Positions 36,683 to 47,051 of a DNA stretch of 64,000 bases are shown here, piece by piece; position 1 is the stretch's first letter; every line of letters starts with the position of its first letter. Under the pieces are notes generated by a model. It did not search any database. It saw nothing but the letters and a program-made list of their open reading frames with translations, and was not told the DNA's origin. The DNA lies in contig NZ_AUAT01000012.1 in assembly GCF_000428865.1 (NCBI RefSeq), positions 1-64,000 of the forward strand, in the 5' to 3' direction. Made by a program: the position numbers and the translations under genes. This stretch comes from Eremococcus coleocola DSM 15696 (GTDB taxonomy: Bacteria; Bacillota; Bacilli; Lactobacillales; Aerococcaceae).

Positions 36683-37654
36683 TTACTTATTAAAAACTGC
36701 ATCTAAGTTAAACCATTTCTTCGCAGTCCCCATACTTGATTTTTTGACCGCATTGGCAACAGTTTTCACAATCACTTTCCCGTTTTCTTTAATAATAGAC
36801 CCCATATGGGTTAAGGATTGCATGGCGGCTGAACGACGAATATAAGACCGGTCTTCCCGTTTTTCCATGCCTAGATAGGCTTGGGTTATTAGGCCCACTC
36901 TTAGGGTTAGAAAAGCATTCACAGACCCTTCCATTAAGGAAGATACAACCAGATTAGTGATGGGTACCATCCCCGGGATAGCAGACGCCACACTTTCTCC
37001 AACTAGAGATGCAATCAAGGGCTCTAACTGACCTTCAATTAAATCCGCATCTTCAATCGTCCGTGCCATCAAGACCACCGAAGCCACTTGGCCGTATAAT
37101 TTAAGAAAACCTTTCAGACTGGGACGGGTTTGATAGACATTGGCTAATTGCCAAATCATCCGCATCAATGAGAAAAGTACCACTAAACTATCTAATGAAC
37201 CGTTTTGAGAAACGGCCGTCGTTAAGAAAATCGCATTAGCATTTTGTTTAATCATAGGTAAGGATAAGTTGTCTAAGACCGCAATCGCTTGGTCTAATTT
37301 TTCTTCTTGAGTTTTTTGCTCATCTTCAAAATCAAAATCCTGCAGGTTAGGATTTTTGGCTAGGAGGGCTAGCATCTTCTCGACATAATCCTGGTAGTCA
37401 GCATCCGAAGCTTCTGGACTCAATTGGATGACTTCTGGACTGGCTGACCATTGGCGGTAGAGCTTATACGCAAACCATAAAATTGCTAAGACAAGCAGGG
37501 CCACACCAGCTATAGCCACGTAAGGATGGATCTGAGCCAAAAGGTTATACAAGGTCACACATTGGTTAATTAAAAACACGAAGAAAATAATCGATACGAA
37601 GATAACAATTAATTTGAGAAACTTTCGAATATCTTGCCACCACTGGGCCATGTC
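36683..37654 (-). CDS. DUF697-like membrane protein
   Basis: A 323-residue protein with two N-terminal membrane helices (about 16-35 and 44-65), an acidic middle and a C-terminal domain with hydrophobic helices (SLVGESVASAIPGMVPITNLVVSSL) of the YcjF/DUF697 type. The family is of unknown function and often found near GTPases. I prefer ATG 37654 over GTG 37663; neither has a strong ribosome site. Last of a five-gene operon starting with the patatin gene. Confidence 0.6.
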   Translation of the reverse strand, partial: DMAQWWQDIRKFLKLIVIFVSIIFFVFLINQCVTLYNLLAQIHPYVAIAGVALLVLAILWFAYKLYRQWSASPEVIQLSPEASDADYQDYVEKMLALLAKNPNLQDFDFEDEQKTQEEKLDQAIAVLDNLSLPMIKQNANAIFLTTAVSQNGSLDSLVVLFSLMRMIWQLANVYQTRPSLKGFLKLYGQVASVVLMARTIEDADLIEGQLEPLIASLVGESVASAIPGMVPITNLVVSSLMEGSVNAFLTLRVGLITQAYLGMEKREDRSYIRRSAAMQSLTHMGSIIKENGKVIVKTVANAVKKSSMGTAKKWFNLDAVFNK

Positions 37655-37685
37655 TATTCCCACTTTCTAATTTTGATCAAAGAAA

Positions 37686-38720
37686 CTAGAGCGACCTTAA
37701 TAAGTTTTCTAATTGGTCTAAATCAGCATCGGTTGTAAACCAAGCTGTAGCCAGACGAGCCACTACCTGACCTTTATCATCTAGGCCAAAATAGGACATA
37801 CCCACTTGCTCTTTTAATTGATCATACTGATCTTTACTTAAACAAATAAATTGTTGGTTGGTTGGTGAGTCGAGGTAAAATTCAAAGCCTGTCTGGTGGA
37901 GAATTTGGGTTAAACGTTGACTATGACGTGCATTATCTTGAGCAATATCCAGATACAATCTATCCTTAAAAAGGGCTTCAAATTGGACACTCAAAACGCG
38001 CCCTTTGGCCAAGAGAGCTCCCCGTTGTTTAATTAAGGTATCAAAACGTTTGGGTAAATTATTTTTTGTAAAGACTAAGGCTTCGCCTAGTAAAAGTCCG
38101 ACCTTGGTTCCGCCAATATAAAAGACATCGGCTAACTGAGCTAAATCAGCCAGCGACACATCATTTTGAGGACTGGCTAAGCCATAAATTAACCGCGCCC
38201 CATCGACGAAAAGTGGGATTTGGTAATCTTGGCAAAGTTTGGCCAAGGCTTCAAGTTCAGCCTTACTATAGAGCCCCCCGTATTCAGTCGGTTGGGAGAT
38301 GTAGATCATACCTGGGAAAACCATATGTGGATGGGTTTCATCGGCATAAAAGTTTTCTAAATAAGTCCGGGCTAGACTAGCATCCAGCTTACCCGCTTGG
38401 GCCGGAATAGTAATCACCTTATGACGTGAATGTTCAATTGCCCCGGCTTCATGGACTGCCACATGTCCTGTGTCAGGTGCAAGCACTCCTTCAGTATCAT
38501 CCAATAACATGTCAATGACTAGTGCATTAGCTTGGGTCCCCCCCGCTACTAAACGAACCTGGGCTTGGGAACAAGCTAATATTTCCCTCAACCGGTCTTG
38601 GAGTTTAGCCCCATAAGCATCTGCACCATAGCCCGGTAAATTTTCTTCATTTGACGCCATTAAGGCTTGTAAAATAGCTGGATGGGCACCTTGTAAATAG
38701 TCGTTTTCAAAATGCAACAA
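37686..38720 (-). CDS. Low-specificity threonine aldolase
   Basis: A 344-residue fold-type I PLP enzyme of the beta-eliminating lyase group, which splits L-threonine or L-allo-threonine into glycine and acetaldehyde. The PLP lysine lies in YIGGTKVGLLLGEAL; FVDGARLIYGLA carries the PLP-contacting Asp. The start is TTG 38720 with GAGGAGAG upstream. It lies 14 bp after the SGNH hydrolase gene. Confidence 0.87.
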   Translation of the reverse strand: MLHFENDYLQGAHPAILQALMASNEENLPGYGADAYGAKLQDRLREILACSQAQVRLVAGGTQANALVIDMLLDDTEGVLAPDTGHVAVHEAGAIEHSRHKVITIPAQAGKLDASLARTYLENFYADETHPHMVFPGMIYISQPTEYGGLYSKAELEALAKLCQDYQIPLFVDGARLIYGLASPQNDVSLADLAQLADVFYIGGTKVGLLLGEALVFTKNNLPKRFDTLIKQRGALLAKGRVLSVQFEALFKDRLYLDIAQDNARHSQRLTQILHQTGFEFYLDSPTNQQFICLSKDQYDQLKEQVGMSYFGLDDKGQVVARLATAWFTTDADLDQLENLLRSL

Positions 38721-38734
38721 ACGTATCTCTCCTC

Positions 38735-39325
38735 TTATAAAAAGCCTTTAATATACTGGCTCAAAAGTTCTGCAATCCCCCGTGTTCCATCTTCATTTGG
38801 ATGCAGACCATCCCAGAACCAAGAAGGCTGGTTTTGGGTTAATAAATACAAGTTAATCAAGTCTAAGTTATTGGCCGTTGCAATTTCTTCAATCATTTGG
38901 TTCACTTCTACCAAATATTGGTCATTACAATCTTCTTGGTGGACCGTCTTGGCAAAAATCTTGGGAACCTGTACCAAAACTAATTGACCTGACCGATTCT
39001 CAGAGCGGTAGGCATCAATGATTGCTTGGTAATCTGCTTTAAAACGACTAGGTTGCCAGTTAATCGCCTTAGTATCGTTGGTGCCTAAACACAAAATCGT
39101 TAAATCCGCCTCAGCAGTCAAACCACTTTGCGCTTCTTGGCATTCTAAATATGGACGGTCTCCCGCTTGAGAGACGGTTGCCCCATTACAACCAAAATTC
39201 AAAACTTCATAGTTATCACCTAATTTATGTTGGAGCTGACCAGGATAAGTATCCATTTGATAGCCAATCCCATAACCAAAGGTAATTGAATCTCCTAAAC
39301 ACGCAATTCGTTTTTTCTGACTCAT
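38735..39325 (-). CDS. SGNH/GDSL family hydrolase
   Basis: A 196-residue esterase-fold enzyme with block I GDSITFGYG (Ser nucleophile), block II Gly in NFGCNG, block III GTNDTK and block V WDGLHPNEDG (Asp and His). No signal peptide, so cytosolic. Close in size to TesA/YrhL-type lysophospholipase or deacetylase enzymes. It shares its operon with a patatin-like lipase, hinting at lipid turnover. Confidence 0.85.
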   Translation of the reverse strand: MSQKKRIACLGDSITFGYGIGYQMDTYPGQLQHKLGDNYEVLNFGCNGATVSQAGDRPYLECQEAQSGLTAEADLTILCLGTNDTKAINWQPSRFKADYQAIIDAYRSENRSGQLVLVQVPKIFAKTVHQEDCNDQYLVEVNQMIEEIATANNLDLINLYLLTQNQPSWFWDGLHPNEDGTRGIAELLSQYIKGFL

Positions 39326-39349
39326 ATGTCACTCTTTTCTATTATTAAC

Positions 39350-39751
39350 TTACCCACGTAAACCAAAAGTAATTCCCAAATGTTCTTCTAATAGACGATG
39401 GAGCTTGTCCAAGGAACTGGGATCATTAAGGTCACCCATACAGTAATATTCCTCATCATCTAAATCATCCACAAAATTATAGATTAATGGCCAATCGCCC
39501 CGAGCACTCACCTCATCTAATTTCTGATATGGCCAATCCAAGAGGCCTAATTTTTCAAAATCCAGTCGCAATTTATTCACCCGCGACCGCCGCAAATTTC
39601 CCTCGAGGGGATCTTCCATTACCTCCATCTCAGCATCTAGATGTTCCAGATGATAATGCCTTTGTCCTAGATCTAAATAAAGATCATATAAGTCATCACC
39701 CGATCCTGGCCTAGAAAATAAAAGAAAATCTAATTGATCATAGGCTGGCAT
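39350..39751 (-). CDS. Hypothetical acidic protein, 133 residues
   Basis: A 133-residue, strongly acidic soluble protein (MPAYDQLDFLLFSRPGSGDD...) rich in Asp, Leu and Tyr. I recognise no family. It sits 24 bp from both neighbours inside the patatin-SGNH-aldolase operon and has an AGGAAG site before its ATG, which supports translation. No function proposed. Confidence 0.7.
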   Translation of the reverse strand: MPAYDQLDFLLFSRPGSGDDLYDLYLDLGQRHYHLEHLDAEMEVMEDPLEGNLRRSRVNKLRLDFEKLGLLDWPYQKLDEVSARGDWPLIYNFVDDLDDEEYYCMGDLNDPSSLDKLHRLLEEHLGITFGLRG

Positions 39752-39774
39752 AAGCCACTTCCTCTCATAAATAA

Positions 39775-40629
39775 TCAGTCACTTACTTTTAGAAATTCCC
39801 GCAAGGAAACCAAGCGGTCTTGCATATCCGCTACACCTAGTTGATAAACCGCTTCAATCACTTGGGGGTCTTTTTCAAGTCGCTTCATTTTTAAGGGTTG
39901 GCTCGGGCGAATCACAAATGCTTTGCCTTCGGCTTCTAGGGCTTTAACCGCCGCAACTTGTTGATTATACATATCCGCCCGATTCTTTAACTGTTGGATA
40001 AAGTCGGGATAATGGCGGTAATACCATTTACCGATAGTTAAACAACTAGGACTTTTAGCGTAATTGATATCCCGGGTCAAAATAATAATCAGCCGGTCAT
40101 AACCTAAATCAAAGGCCTTTTGATAAGGAATCGAATCGGCAATGCCCCCATCTAAGTATGCCTGATCTTGATAAGTGACCGGACGAGATAAAAATGGCAG
40201 GGCTGAAGAAGCACGTAGGGCTTCCATTTGTTCAAAGACATTATCAATCTTGATATATTCAGCCTGTCCACTGGCTAGATTGGTTACCGTAACATAAAAA
40301 TCTACTCCTGCAGCCTCAAAGGCCGCTTCATCAAAGACATCTAATTTCATTGGAATATCATAGTAGGCAAAGTCTTTGTCGACAAAGTTTCCTGTCTTTA
40401 ATAGGTTTGCCAAAGACATATACCGAGAATTACCTAAGTATTTCTTATTATAGCGTAGGGTCCGCCCTTTTTGTTTAGAGAGATAGTTGACTCCAAATAG
40501 AGCCCCGGCCGAAACAGTCACCAAACCGGCTAATGGTAAGTCTAAATCAATCAATTGATCCAGAACCCCCGCCGTATAGAGGCCACGCATTCCACCGCCT
40601 TCGAGCACCATCCCAATTTTTTCTGACAT
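39775..40629 (-). CDS. Patatin-like phospholipase (RssA/YchK type)
   Basis: A 284-residue cytosolic acyl hydrolase with a Ser-Asp dyad. The oxyanion loop is VLEGGGMRGLYTAG, the nucleophile lies in VSAGALFG (GxSxG-like), and the Asp in LDGGIADSIP. I start it at ATG 40629, which follows GAGGTG by 6 nt; the GTG at 40638 overlaps that site. First gene of a five-gene operon reaching 36683. Confidence 0.87.
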   Translation of the reverse strand: MSEKIGMVLEGGGMRGLYTAGVLDQLIDLDLPLAGLVTVSAGALFGVNYLSKQKGRTLRYNKKYLGNSRYMSLANLLKTGNFVDKDFAYYDIPMKLDVFDEAAFEAAGVDFYVTVTNLASGQAEYIKIDNVFEQMEALRASSALPFLSRPVTYQDQAYLDGGIADSIPYQKAFDLGYDRLIIILTRDINYAKSPSCLTIGKWYYRHYPDFIQQLKNRADMYNQQVAAVKALEAEGKAFVIRPSQPLKMKRLEKDPQVIEAVYQLGVADMQDRLVSLREFLKVSD

Positions 40630-40783
40630 CAACTTCACCTCGCTTAAGGCTTATCATACTACAAATATTAAATAATGATAAGAAAAAGAAGTTTATCTTA
40701 TTTTATTTCAAATTACAAAACACTAATATATCAGAGGGAAAACGTATTCATTAAAAATTTATTTCGAAATTGAAACTTTTCTC

Positions 40784-40812
40784 TTGATTATTCAAACGAA
40801 CTTTTGTATAAT
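40784..40812 (+). promoter_or_regulatory. Strong promoter of the flavin reductase gene
   Basis: TTGATT (40784-40789), a 17 bp spacer and TATAAT (40807-40812) precede a gene with an AAGGAGG ribosome site and strongly biased codon use. Confidence 0.8.
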
Positions 40813-40860
40813 TGGCTCTGTTGATTAAATAACTTATGAATTTCAAGGAGGAAACAAACT

Positions 40861-41424
40861 ATGTCAAAAATTGCTATCGTAACAGGAACTACTCGTGAAG
40901 GACGTAACAACATCCAAGTAGCTGAATTCTTATTAAACTATGCTAAAGAAAATGTTCAAGATCATGAATTTGAACTTTTAGACATCAAAGAGTTTGATTT
41001 ACCACGTTTTGAAGGTAACTACATTCCAGGTATGCTTGGTGGTAAATACCCAGACCCTAAAGTTCAAAAATGGGCTGACAAGGTTTCTGAATTTGATGGT
41101 TATGTCTTCGTAACTCCAGAATACAATAAGGCTTTATCTTCAAGTCTTAAAGATGCTTTAGACCACATTTCTGGCGAATTCAATAATAAAGCTGCAGCTA
41201 TCGTTTCTTATGGTGGTTCATTAGGACTTTCTGCTAACGTATTCTTACGTGTGATCTTAGCCAACTTCAAATTAGCCGTTACTTCACAACAAGTTCAGTT
41301 CTCATTAAACACTGACTTTGTTAACATGGCTGAATTTAAACCAGCTGACTACCATGCAGGATCATTAAACATGATGTTTAATGAAGTAACTACTTGGGCA
41401 GATGCTTTAAAAACAATCCGTTAA
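40861..41424 (+). CDS. NADPH-dependent FMN reductase family protein
   Basis: A 187-residue flavodoxin-fold reductase (IVTGTTREGRNNIQVAEFLL, VTPEYNKALSSSLKDALDH). A strong promoter, a consensus ribosome site and codon use typical of highly expressed genes suggest an abundant protein. It is distinct from the two relatives at 31.3-33.3 kb. Monocistronic, ended by two hairpins. Physiological substrate (FMN, quinone, azo compound) not readable. Confidence 0.88.
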   Translation: MSKIAIVTGTTREGRNNIQVAEFLLNYAKENVQDHEFELLDIKEFDLPRFEGNYIPGMLGGKYPDPKVQKWADKVSEFDGYVFVTPEYNKALSSSLKDALDHISGEFNNKAAAIVSYGGSLGLSANVFLRVILANFKLAVTSQQVQFSLNTDFVNMAEFKPADYHAGSLNMMFNEVTTWADALKTIR

Positions 41425-41448
41425 TTAACGTATAAGTAATAAAATTAT

Positions 41449-41482
41449 ATCTTGCCAAGTTAAGTCTGTGGCTTGGCAAGAT
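41449..41482 (+). terminator. Hairpin after the flavin reductase gene
   Basis: ATCTTGCCAAG (41449-41459) pairs with CTTGGCAAGAT (41472-41482). There is no long T run, so it may be a weak terminator or an mRNA-stabilising stem. Confidence 0.55.
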
Positions 41483-41510
41483 TAAAAAGGGCCTACATAT
41501 ATAAAGTAAA

Positions 41511-41547
41511 AAAGAAGTTTGGTTATTTTACCAAACTTCTTTTTTTT
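41511..41547. terminator. Bidirectional terminator
   Basis: AAAGAAGTTTGG (41511-41522) pairs with CCAAACTTCTTT (41531-41542), followed by T and preceded by A. It separates the converging flavin reductase and aldehyde dehydrogenase genes. Confidence 0.82.
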
Positions 41548-41612
41548 ATTAAATTATATGCAAGTTTTCTTTGATGGCAAGCATATGAGAAATTGGAGTT
41601 TTTTCCAAGTCT

Positions 41613-43016
41613 CTATAAAAATACGGCCTTTAATTCCACATAGTCATCGATTCCGTATAGACCATTTTCACGGCCGAGACCAGACTGCTTAAAGCCACCA
41701 AATGGGGCTTTAGCTGAGCGTGGGCCGTCATTGACGAAAACATTACCAGTTTTCAATTGTAATGCCACTTTTTTAGCTTTATCTTTAGGTCCCACAACTG
41801 CACCAGATAAACCATAATCAGAATCATTAGCAATCTGAACAGCCTCTTCTACCGTTTTATAAGTTATGACACATAAGACTGGCCCAAAAATCTCTTCACG
41901 AGCAATAGTCATATCATTGGTCACATGAGTAAAGATAGTTGGCTCCACAAAATAGCCTGGACCAACCCCTTTACCACCGACTAAGAGCTTGGCGCCTGCC
42001 GCTTTACCTTTATCGATATAATCCAAGACAATGTCTTTTTGCGCTTGAGAGACCATCGGGCCCACTGTGGTTTTAGGGTCAGCTGGGTCTCCAATGACAA
42101 TATGGTCTTGGTAGTAGGCTAATAATTTTTCTTCAACTTCCTCCAACATACTTTCTGGTACCAAGAGACGAGTTAGGGCAGTACAGGTTTGACCTTGATT
42201 ATTATAAACAGTGCCCATGGTCTTATCGATAGCGTAGTCTAAGTCGCCACCCTCTAAATAAACCATGGCTGACTTTCCACCTAATTCTAGCACTAACCGT
42301 TTAATAGTTGGGCCGGCTGCTTCATAAAGCCCTGCTCCGACTTCTGTCGAACCCGTAAAGGAGATACAATTCACATCTTCATGCTTAGCCAGGTAATCTC
42401 CCACAGTTGAGCCTGACCCAGTCACGAAGTTAACCACCCCTTTAGGTATACCCGCATCATCAAAAATCTTAGCAAAGGCTAAGGCCGTTAAAGGTGTGAA
42501 GGAAGCTGGTTTCACCACGACCGTATTCCCAGCCAACAAGGCAGGTGTAAGTTTACGTTGGATTTGATTTAAAGGATAGTTCCAAGGGGTGATACAAGCG
42601 ACCACACCCACCGGGTCTTTGGTTACCAAGGCGGTATCTTCATATGTTTCAAACTCATATTGATCAAATTCTGCTAGCGTTGTCTTTAATTCATTAATTG
42701 AAAGTGGAATATGGGCCTTTTGGGCAAAAGTAATCGCCGCCCCAAACTCCATGGAAATAAGTTCGGCTAAATAATCGCCTTGAGCTCTAATTCCGGCTAA
42801 TACTTTCTCTAGATATGCTTTACGCTCCTTAGGCTCTATACTAGACCAAGCTGGTAAAGCCGCTTTTGCTGCTGCCACCGCTAAGTCAACATCTTCCTGA
42901 GTGCCTTTAGGCACCTGCCCCACCACTTCTTCATTGGCAGGATTGGTCACCTTAGACCATTCATGGTTAGAGCTTTCACGAAAGGCTCCATCAATATACA
43001 TTTTCATTGTTTCCAT
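41613..43016 (-). CDS. NAD(P)-dependent aldehyde dehydrogenase
   Basis: A 467-residue ALDH. The general base lies in LELGGKSAMVYLEGGD, the nucleophilic Cys in NNQGQTCTALTRLL, and the nucleotide loop in FTGSTEVG; EIFGPVLCVITY is the usual late motif. The start follows GGAGG. It lies 23 bp after the aldo/keto reductase gene, suggesting a shared aldehyde substrate. The exact substrate cannot be assigned. Confidence 0.9.
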   Translation of the reverse strand: METMKMYIDGAFRESSNHEWSKVTNPANEEVVGQVPKGTQEDVDLAVAAAKAALPAWSSIEPKERKAYLEKVLAGIRAQGDYLAELISMEFGAAITFAQKAHIPLSINELKTTLAEFDQYEFETYEDTALVTKDPVGVVACITPWNYPLNQIQRKLTPALLAGNTVVVKPASFTPLTALAFAKIFDDAGIPKGVVNFVTGSGSTVGDYLAKHEDVNCISFTGSTEVGAGLYEAAGPTIKRLVLELGGKSAMVYLEGGDLDYAIDKTMGTVYNNQGQTCTALTRLLVPESMLEEVEEKLLAYYQDHIVIGDPADPKTTVGPMVSQAQKDIVLDYIDKGKAAGAKLLVGGKGVGPGYFVEPTIFTHVTNDMTIAREEIFGPVLCVITYKTVEEAVQIANDSDYGLSGAVVGPKDKAKKVALQLKTGNVFVNDGPRSAKAPFGGFKQSGLGRENGLYGIDDYVELKAVFL

Positions 43017-43039
43017 TATACGACCTCCTATTATTAATT

Positions 43040-43876
43040 TTAAAATTCTTGATAAACCGCTGGATTTTGGTCTTTAAGCCGACCTTGATCTTGGCTTAAG
43101 TCGTTAATCGCTTCAAGATCTGCTTGACTAAGTTCAAAATCAAGGGCTGCTAGGTTTTCGCCTTGCCGTTGATAATTACCTGACTTAGGAATTGGTATGA
43201 TGCCTCGGGCAACATGCCAGGCTAAGATAATTTGTTGGTTAGACCGATTATACTTATGGGCTAAGTCATTAATCACAGCTTCTTGTCCCATCTGTGAACC
43301 CCGTCCAATGGGTGACCAAGCTTCAACAATAATCTGCTTACTTTGATGATAGTCAAGCACCTTGGCCTGATTAAAATAAGGGTGACACTCTAACTGGTTA
43401 ACAACTGGCAAATGCCCAGTTTCCTTTTCTAGGCGGTCAATATGGTCTGGCAAGAAATTAGACACCCCAATTGACCGAATCAAACCAAATTTTTGGGCAT
43501 CAATTAAAGCCTGCCAAGCTTCCACATATTGGTTTTGATCTGGATTGGGCCAATGAATTAAATATAAGTCTAAATAATCTAAACCCGTACGGGCTAAAGA
43601 CTCTTCGATGGTTTCAATAGCCTCCTTATAAGCATGATGGCGACCCGGTAATTTAGACGTAACCGTGATTTGGTCTCTTGAAATACCTGACTGACGGATT
43701 GCCTGACCAACGATTCCTTCATTTTCATAATTAAAGGCTGAATCAATCAAGCGATAGCCTGATTGTAAGGCCATTTTAATCCGTTGCATACCTGAAGACC
43801 CTCTGAGGCCATAGGTTCCTAATCCAAGCTTAGGAATAGCAAAACCATCATTTAATAGATAATATTTCTCTTTCAC
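43040..43876 (-). CDS. Aldo/keto reductase
   Basis: A 278-residue (alpha/beta)8 NADPH oxidoreductase of the 2,5-diketo-D-gluconate reductase branch. The tetrad is seen in LIDSAFNYENE (Asp, Tyr), TSKLPG (Lys) and LIHWPNP (His); IPIPKSGNYQR binds the 2'-phosphate. I choose GTG 43876 (AAAGGGG 8-9 nt upstream) over ATG 43894, which has no site. Probably cotranscribed with the aldehyde dehydrogenase. Confidence 0.87.
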   Translation of the reverse strand: MKEKYYLLNDGFAIPKLGLGTYGLRGSSGMQRIKMALQSGYRLIDSAFNYENEGIVGQAIRQSGISRDQITVTSKLPGRHHAYKEAIETIEESLARTGLDYLDLYLIHWPNPDQNQYVEAWQALIDAQKFGLIRSIGVSNFLPDHIDRLEKETGHLPVVNQLECHPYFNQAKVLDYHQSKQIIVEAWSPIGRGSQMGQEAVINDLAHKYNRSNQQIILAWHVARGIIPIPKSGNYQRQGENLAALDFELSQADLEAINDLSQDQGRLKDQNPAVYQEF

Positions 43877-44066
43877 CTTAGAAACCCCTTTCATTTATTA
43901 GTATAACAGGATGAGAACGACTTGTTTATTGATATGCCTATTTATCCGAAATTTTTTCAAAATTAAAAACCACATTTTCATTAGCAGACCAGTAAATATA
44001 ACCTGGACAGACTACTCAAAGAAAGTGTGGTTTTGATCAAATATAAATGATTAAAATCAATCGAAA

Positions 44067-44264
44067 CTATAGATTTAGGGCATAATTCGTATCCGCAAGC
44101 GCTGCTTGTAAATCAGCATCTTGGAAATCACCTTTAAGTTGAACTTGATGCTTAGCTAAATCAACCTTAGCAGCTGTAACCCCAGCAACTTGATTCAATT
44201 TACTTTCAACTGTATTGGCACACCCTTGACATTTCATTCCAGTTACTTCATAGTTTTTTTCCAT
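44067..44264 (-). CDS. copZ: Copper chaperone CopZ
   Basis: A 65-residue HMA-domain protein with the Cu(I) site GMKCQGCANTV. Expected to carry Cu(I) in the cytosol to CopA or a CopY repressor. It lies 33 bp after copA in the same operon. Confidence 0.92.
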   Translation of the reverse strand: MEKNYEVTGMKCQGCANTVESKLNQVAGVTAAKVDLAKHQVQLKGDFQDADLQAALADTNYALNL

Positions 44265-44297
44265 TATCCATTCCTCTTTCTATTCTCTTTATTTCTA

Positions 44298-46754
44298 TCA
44301 TACATTTTTAGCTTTTATTTTAAAGTTTCTTAACCGTAAGGCATTCAATAAAACGGATACGGATGAGAAGGACATGGCAGCCCCGGCTAACATAGGGCTT
44401 AAAAGAGGGCCACCAAATAAGTGAAGGAGGCCCATCGCTACGGGGATACCTAAGACATTATAGGCAAAGGCCCAAAACAGATTTTCTTTAATATTACGAA
44501 TGGTAGCTGCGGACAATTCAAGGGCCGCCGGTACATCCATTAAATCAGACCGCATCAAGACAATATCCGCCGAATCCATGGCCACATCGGTTCCTGAACC
44601 AATAGCTATCCCAACATCTGCTTGAGCTAAGGCAGGAGCGTCGTTAATTCCATCGCCTACCATGGCCACAATTTTATTTTGGCTTTGTAAGTCTTTAATT
44701 ACAGAGGCCTTATCGTCTGGCATGACATCGGCAATGACTTGGTCAACTCCCACCTGATTAGCAATAGCTTGGGCAGTTTTTTCATTATCACCAGTTAGCA
44801 TAATTACCTTAATATTTAAATCATGAAGCGCCGCAATCGCGGCCTTTGAATTGGCTTTAGCTTGGTCGGCGACAGCAATAATCCCTAACAGCTTATCTTG
44901 GTCAGCCACATACATCGGGGTTTTACCCTGACTAGCAAGCATATTTGCTTTAGCTTGGTAAGGCTTGACATCAATGGCCTGGGCTTGCATCAACTTTAAA
45001 TTCCCCAAGTATAATTGACGTCCCGCCACCTTGACTTGGATTCCTTGACCAGAAATGGCCTTGAAATCACTAGTTTCAGCCAGAGCTAAATTTTGCGCTT
45101 GGGCTTGGTCCACAATTGCTTGACCCAGAGGATGCTCTGAAGCTGCTTCAGCTGCTGCAGCTAACTGCAAGACTTGGTCTTCGGATTCACCGGTTGCAAG
45201 GAGGATATCCGTCACTTTAGGTTTACCTTCAGTAATGGTCCCAGTCTTATCCAAAACCATTACCTGGATCTTGTGACTGTTTTCTAAGGCATCGCCTGAT
45301 TTAATTAAAATTCCATTTTCAGCCCCTTTTCCGGTTCCCACCATAATTGAAGTTGGCGTGGCTAAACCAAGCGCACACGGACATGCGATCACTAAGACCG
45401 AAATGGTAATCGTTAAGGCAAAAGTTAATGATTCTTGCCCTAGAAAATACCAAGCTAAGCCAGATAGGAGGGCTAATACCATAACGATAGGTACAAAGAC
45501 CCCTGATACCTTATCAGCTAAGCGGGCAATCGGTGCTTTAGAGCCCTGAGCTTCTTCTACCATATGAATAATCTGAGCAAGGGTTGAATCTTGATTTAAT
45601 CGATTGACCTTAAACTTAAAGGAACCTTGTTTATTAAGACTCGCCCCAATCACTTGGTCGCCAACTTTTTTTGAGACTGGCATGGATTCTCCTGATATCA
45701 TCGATTCATCCACACTTGAGCTTCCCTCAATAATCTGACCATCCATAGGAATTTTCTCTCCCGGTTTAACCAGAATAATGTCATCCAGTTGAACTTGATC
45801 TAGGTCAACCATGGTCATTTCTTTATCTTTGATCAAACGCGCTTGTTGAGGTGCTAAGGCCATCAAAGATTTGATGGCTTCAAACGTTTTCCCCTTCGAC
45901 CGGCTTTCAAAATATTTCCCTAAAGTAATCAAAGTTAAGATGACACCAACTGATTCATAATAGAGTTGCATGACAAAATGACTCTCACCACCTAGCCATA
46001 AACGCAAGGTCGCATAAATACTATAAATAAAAGCGGCAGAAGAACCTAAGGCTACCAAGGAATCCATATTGGGATGGCCTTTAAAAAGAGCCTTAAAACC
46101 TTGACTAAAGAAAGACCAACCGAAATATATCACTGGTAAGGTTAACATAAGCTGAATTCCTGCAAATAATTTTGGATAATCATGACTAGGAATCGGTAAA
46201 CCCAACATGGGTCCCATGGCAACAATCAATAGCGGGAGGGCAAAAATAGCCGACCCCATGAAACGACGCCATAAATCATCCATGTGTTGTTCCTGTTTCT
46301 GACCTTGGTCGATGCGAGCTTGACTAGCATCTTTACGAACAAATGCTTGATAGCCAGATTCGGCAACGGCTTTAAGAATATCCTTGGTATTTACTTGACC
46401 TTCTTGATACATCACTTGCATTTGTTCAGTAGCTAAGTTCACTGAGGCTTGTTCAATTCCTTTTAACTTGGCCACAGCTGCTTCAACCGTTTGGGCACAG
46501 GAAGCACAAGACATACCTTCGATGGTAAAATCTTGGCTTAATAAAGGGACTTCTAATTGATAGCCTACCTTGGCCACTGTATCCGCTAAAGTTTGAAAGT
46601 CCACCTGATCTTTATCATAGTTTAAACTTAATTTCTCAGTGGCTAAGTTTACAGCGGCCTTTTCCACCCCCGGTAGTTTAGCTACAGCTTGTTCGACCGT
46701 TTGCGCACAAGAAGCACAGACCATGCCGTTGACTGGATAAGTTTTGTGAATCAT
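44298..46754 (-). CDS. copA: Copper-exporting P1B-type ATPase
   Basis: An 818-residue pump with two N-terminal HMA domains ([12 protein letters not shown] near 10, [12 protein letters not shown] near 83), eight predicted helices, the transmembrane copper motif CPCALG, phosphorylation site [15 protein letters not shown]-type actuator loop (ISGESMPVS) and [18 protein letters not shown]. Exports Cu(I). First gene of copA-copZ under a promoter with two CopY-type boxes. No copY gene is adjacent, so the repressor would be encoded elsewhere. Confidence 0.95.
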   Translation of the reverse strand: MIHKTYPVNGMVCASCAQTVEQAVAKLPGVEKAAVNLATEKLSLNYDKDQVDFQTLADTVAKVGYQLEVPLLSQDFTIEGMSCASCAQTVEAAVAKLKGIEQASVNLATEQMQVMYQEGQVNTKDILKAVAESGYQAFVRKDASQARIDQGQKQEQHMDDLWRRFMGSAIFALPLLIVAMGPMLGLPIPSHDYPKLFAGIQLMLTLPVIYFGWSFFSQGFKALFKGHPNMDSLVALGSSAAFIYSIYATLRLWLGGESHFVMQLYYESVGVILTLITLGKYFESRSKGKTFEAIKSLMALAPQQARLIKDKEMTMVDLDQVQLDDIILVKPGEKIPMDGQIIEGSSSVDESMISGESMPVSKKVGDQVIGASLNKQGSFKFKVNRLNQDSTLAQIIHMVEEAQGSKAPIARLADKVSGVFVPIVMVLALLSGLAWYFLGQESLTFALTITISVLVIACPCALGLATPTSIMVGTGKGAENGILIKSGDALENSHKIQVMVLDKTGTITEGKPKVTDILLATGESEDQVLQLAAAAEAASEHPLGQAIVDQAQAQNLALAETSDFKAISGQGIQVKVAGRQLYLGNLKLMQAQAIDVKPYQAKANMLASQGKTPMYVADQDKLLGIIAVADQAKANSKAAIAALHDLNIKVIMLTGDNEKTAQAIANQVGVDQVIADVMPDDKASVIKDLQSQNKIVAMVGDGINDAPALAQADVGIAIGSGTDVAMDSADIVLMRSDLMDVPAALELSAATIRNIKENLFWAFAYNVLGIPVAMGLLHLFGGPLLSPMLAGAAMSFSSVSVLLNALRLRNFKIKAKNV

Positions 46755-46779
46755 AAGCGACTCCTTCCATTAATAAGTT

Positions 46780-46829
46780 TACATTTGTAACTTAAGATAA
46801 AGTATAAAGACTAGGTTTACATTTGTCAA
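46780..46829 (-). promoter_or_regulatory. CopY-type operator and promoter of copA
   Basis: Minus-strand TTGACA (46829-46824), 17 bp spacer and TATACT (46806-46801). Cop boxes TACATTTGTA (46780-46789) and TACATTTGTC (46818-46827) match TACANNTGTA; one overlaps the -35, the other lies downstream of the -10. This is the classic two-box CopY arrangement of lactic acid bacteria. Confidence 0.85.
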
Positions 46830-46955
46830 CTGAAAAGATAAAAAAAAAAAGCAGCCGAACAAAAGCATGAAAATCTCTAATTTTTACTTACTGGAGCACT
46901 TGGATAAATGTAGTTGAACTCATACTTTCGCTCAACTACTTTAATTCCTCGCCCC

Positions 46956-47010
46956 CCCTCAAGGTTGATTAAGATGGAACAAGTCGCTTTGCGGCGCTGT
47001 TTCCATCCTA
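46956..47010 (-). repeat. Structured intergenic repeat, copy 2
   Basis: The minus-strand sequence from 47010 begins TAGGATGGAAAC and contains GACTTGTTCCATC and TCAACCTTG, matching the repeat at 36536. It folds as GGATGGAA/TTCCATCT. It follows the atoA terminator by about 40 bp, the same order and orientation as copy 1. The rest of the 46830-47051 gap shows no gene. Confidence 0.6.
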
Positions 47011-47051
47011 ACGACCACTGCCTTACAAATTTTTATTATCGAAAAAAAGAT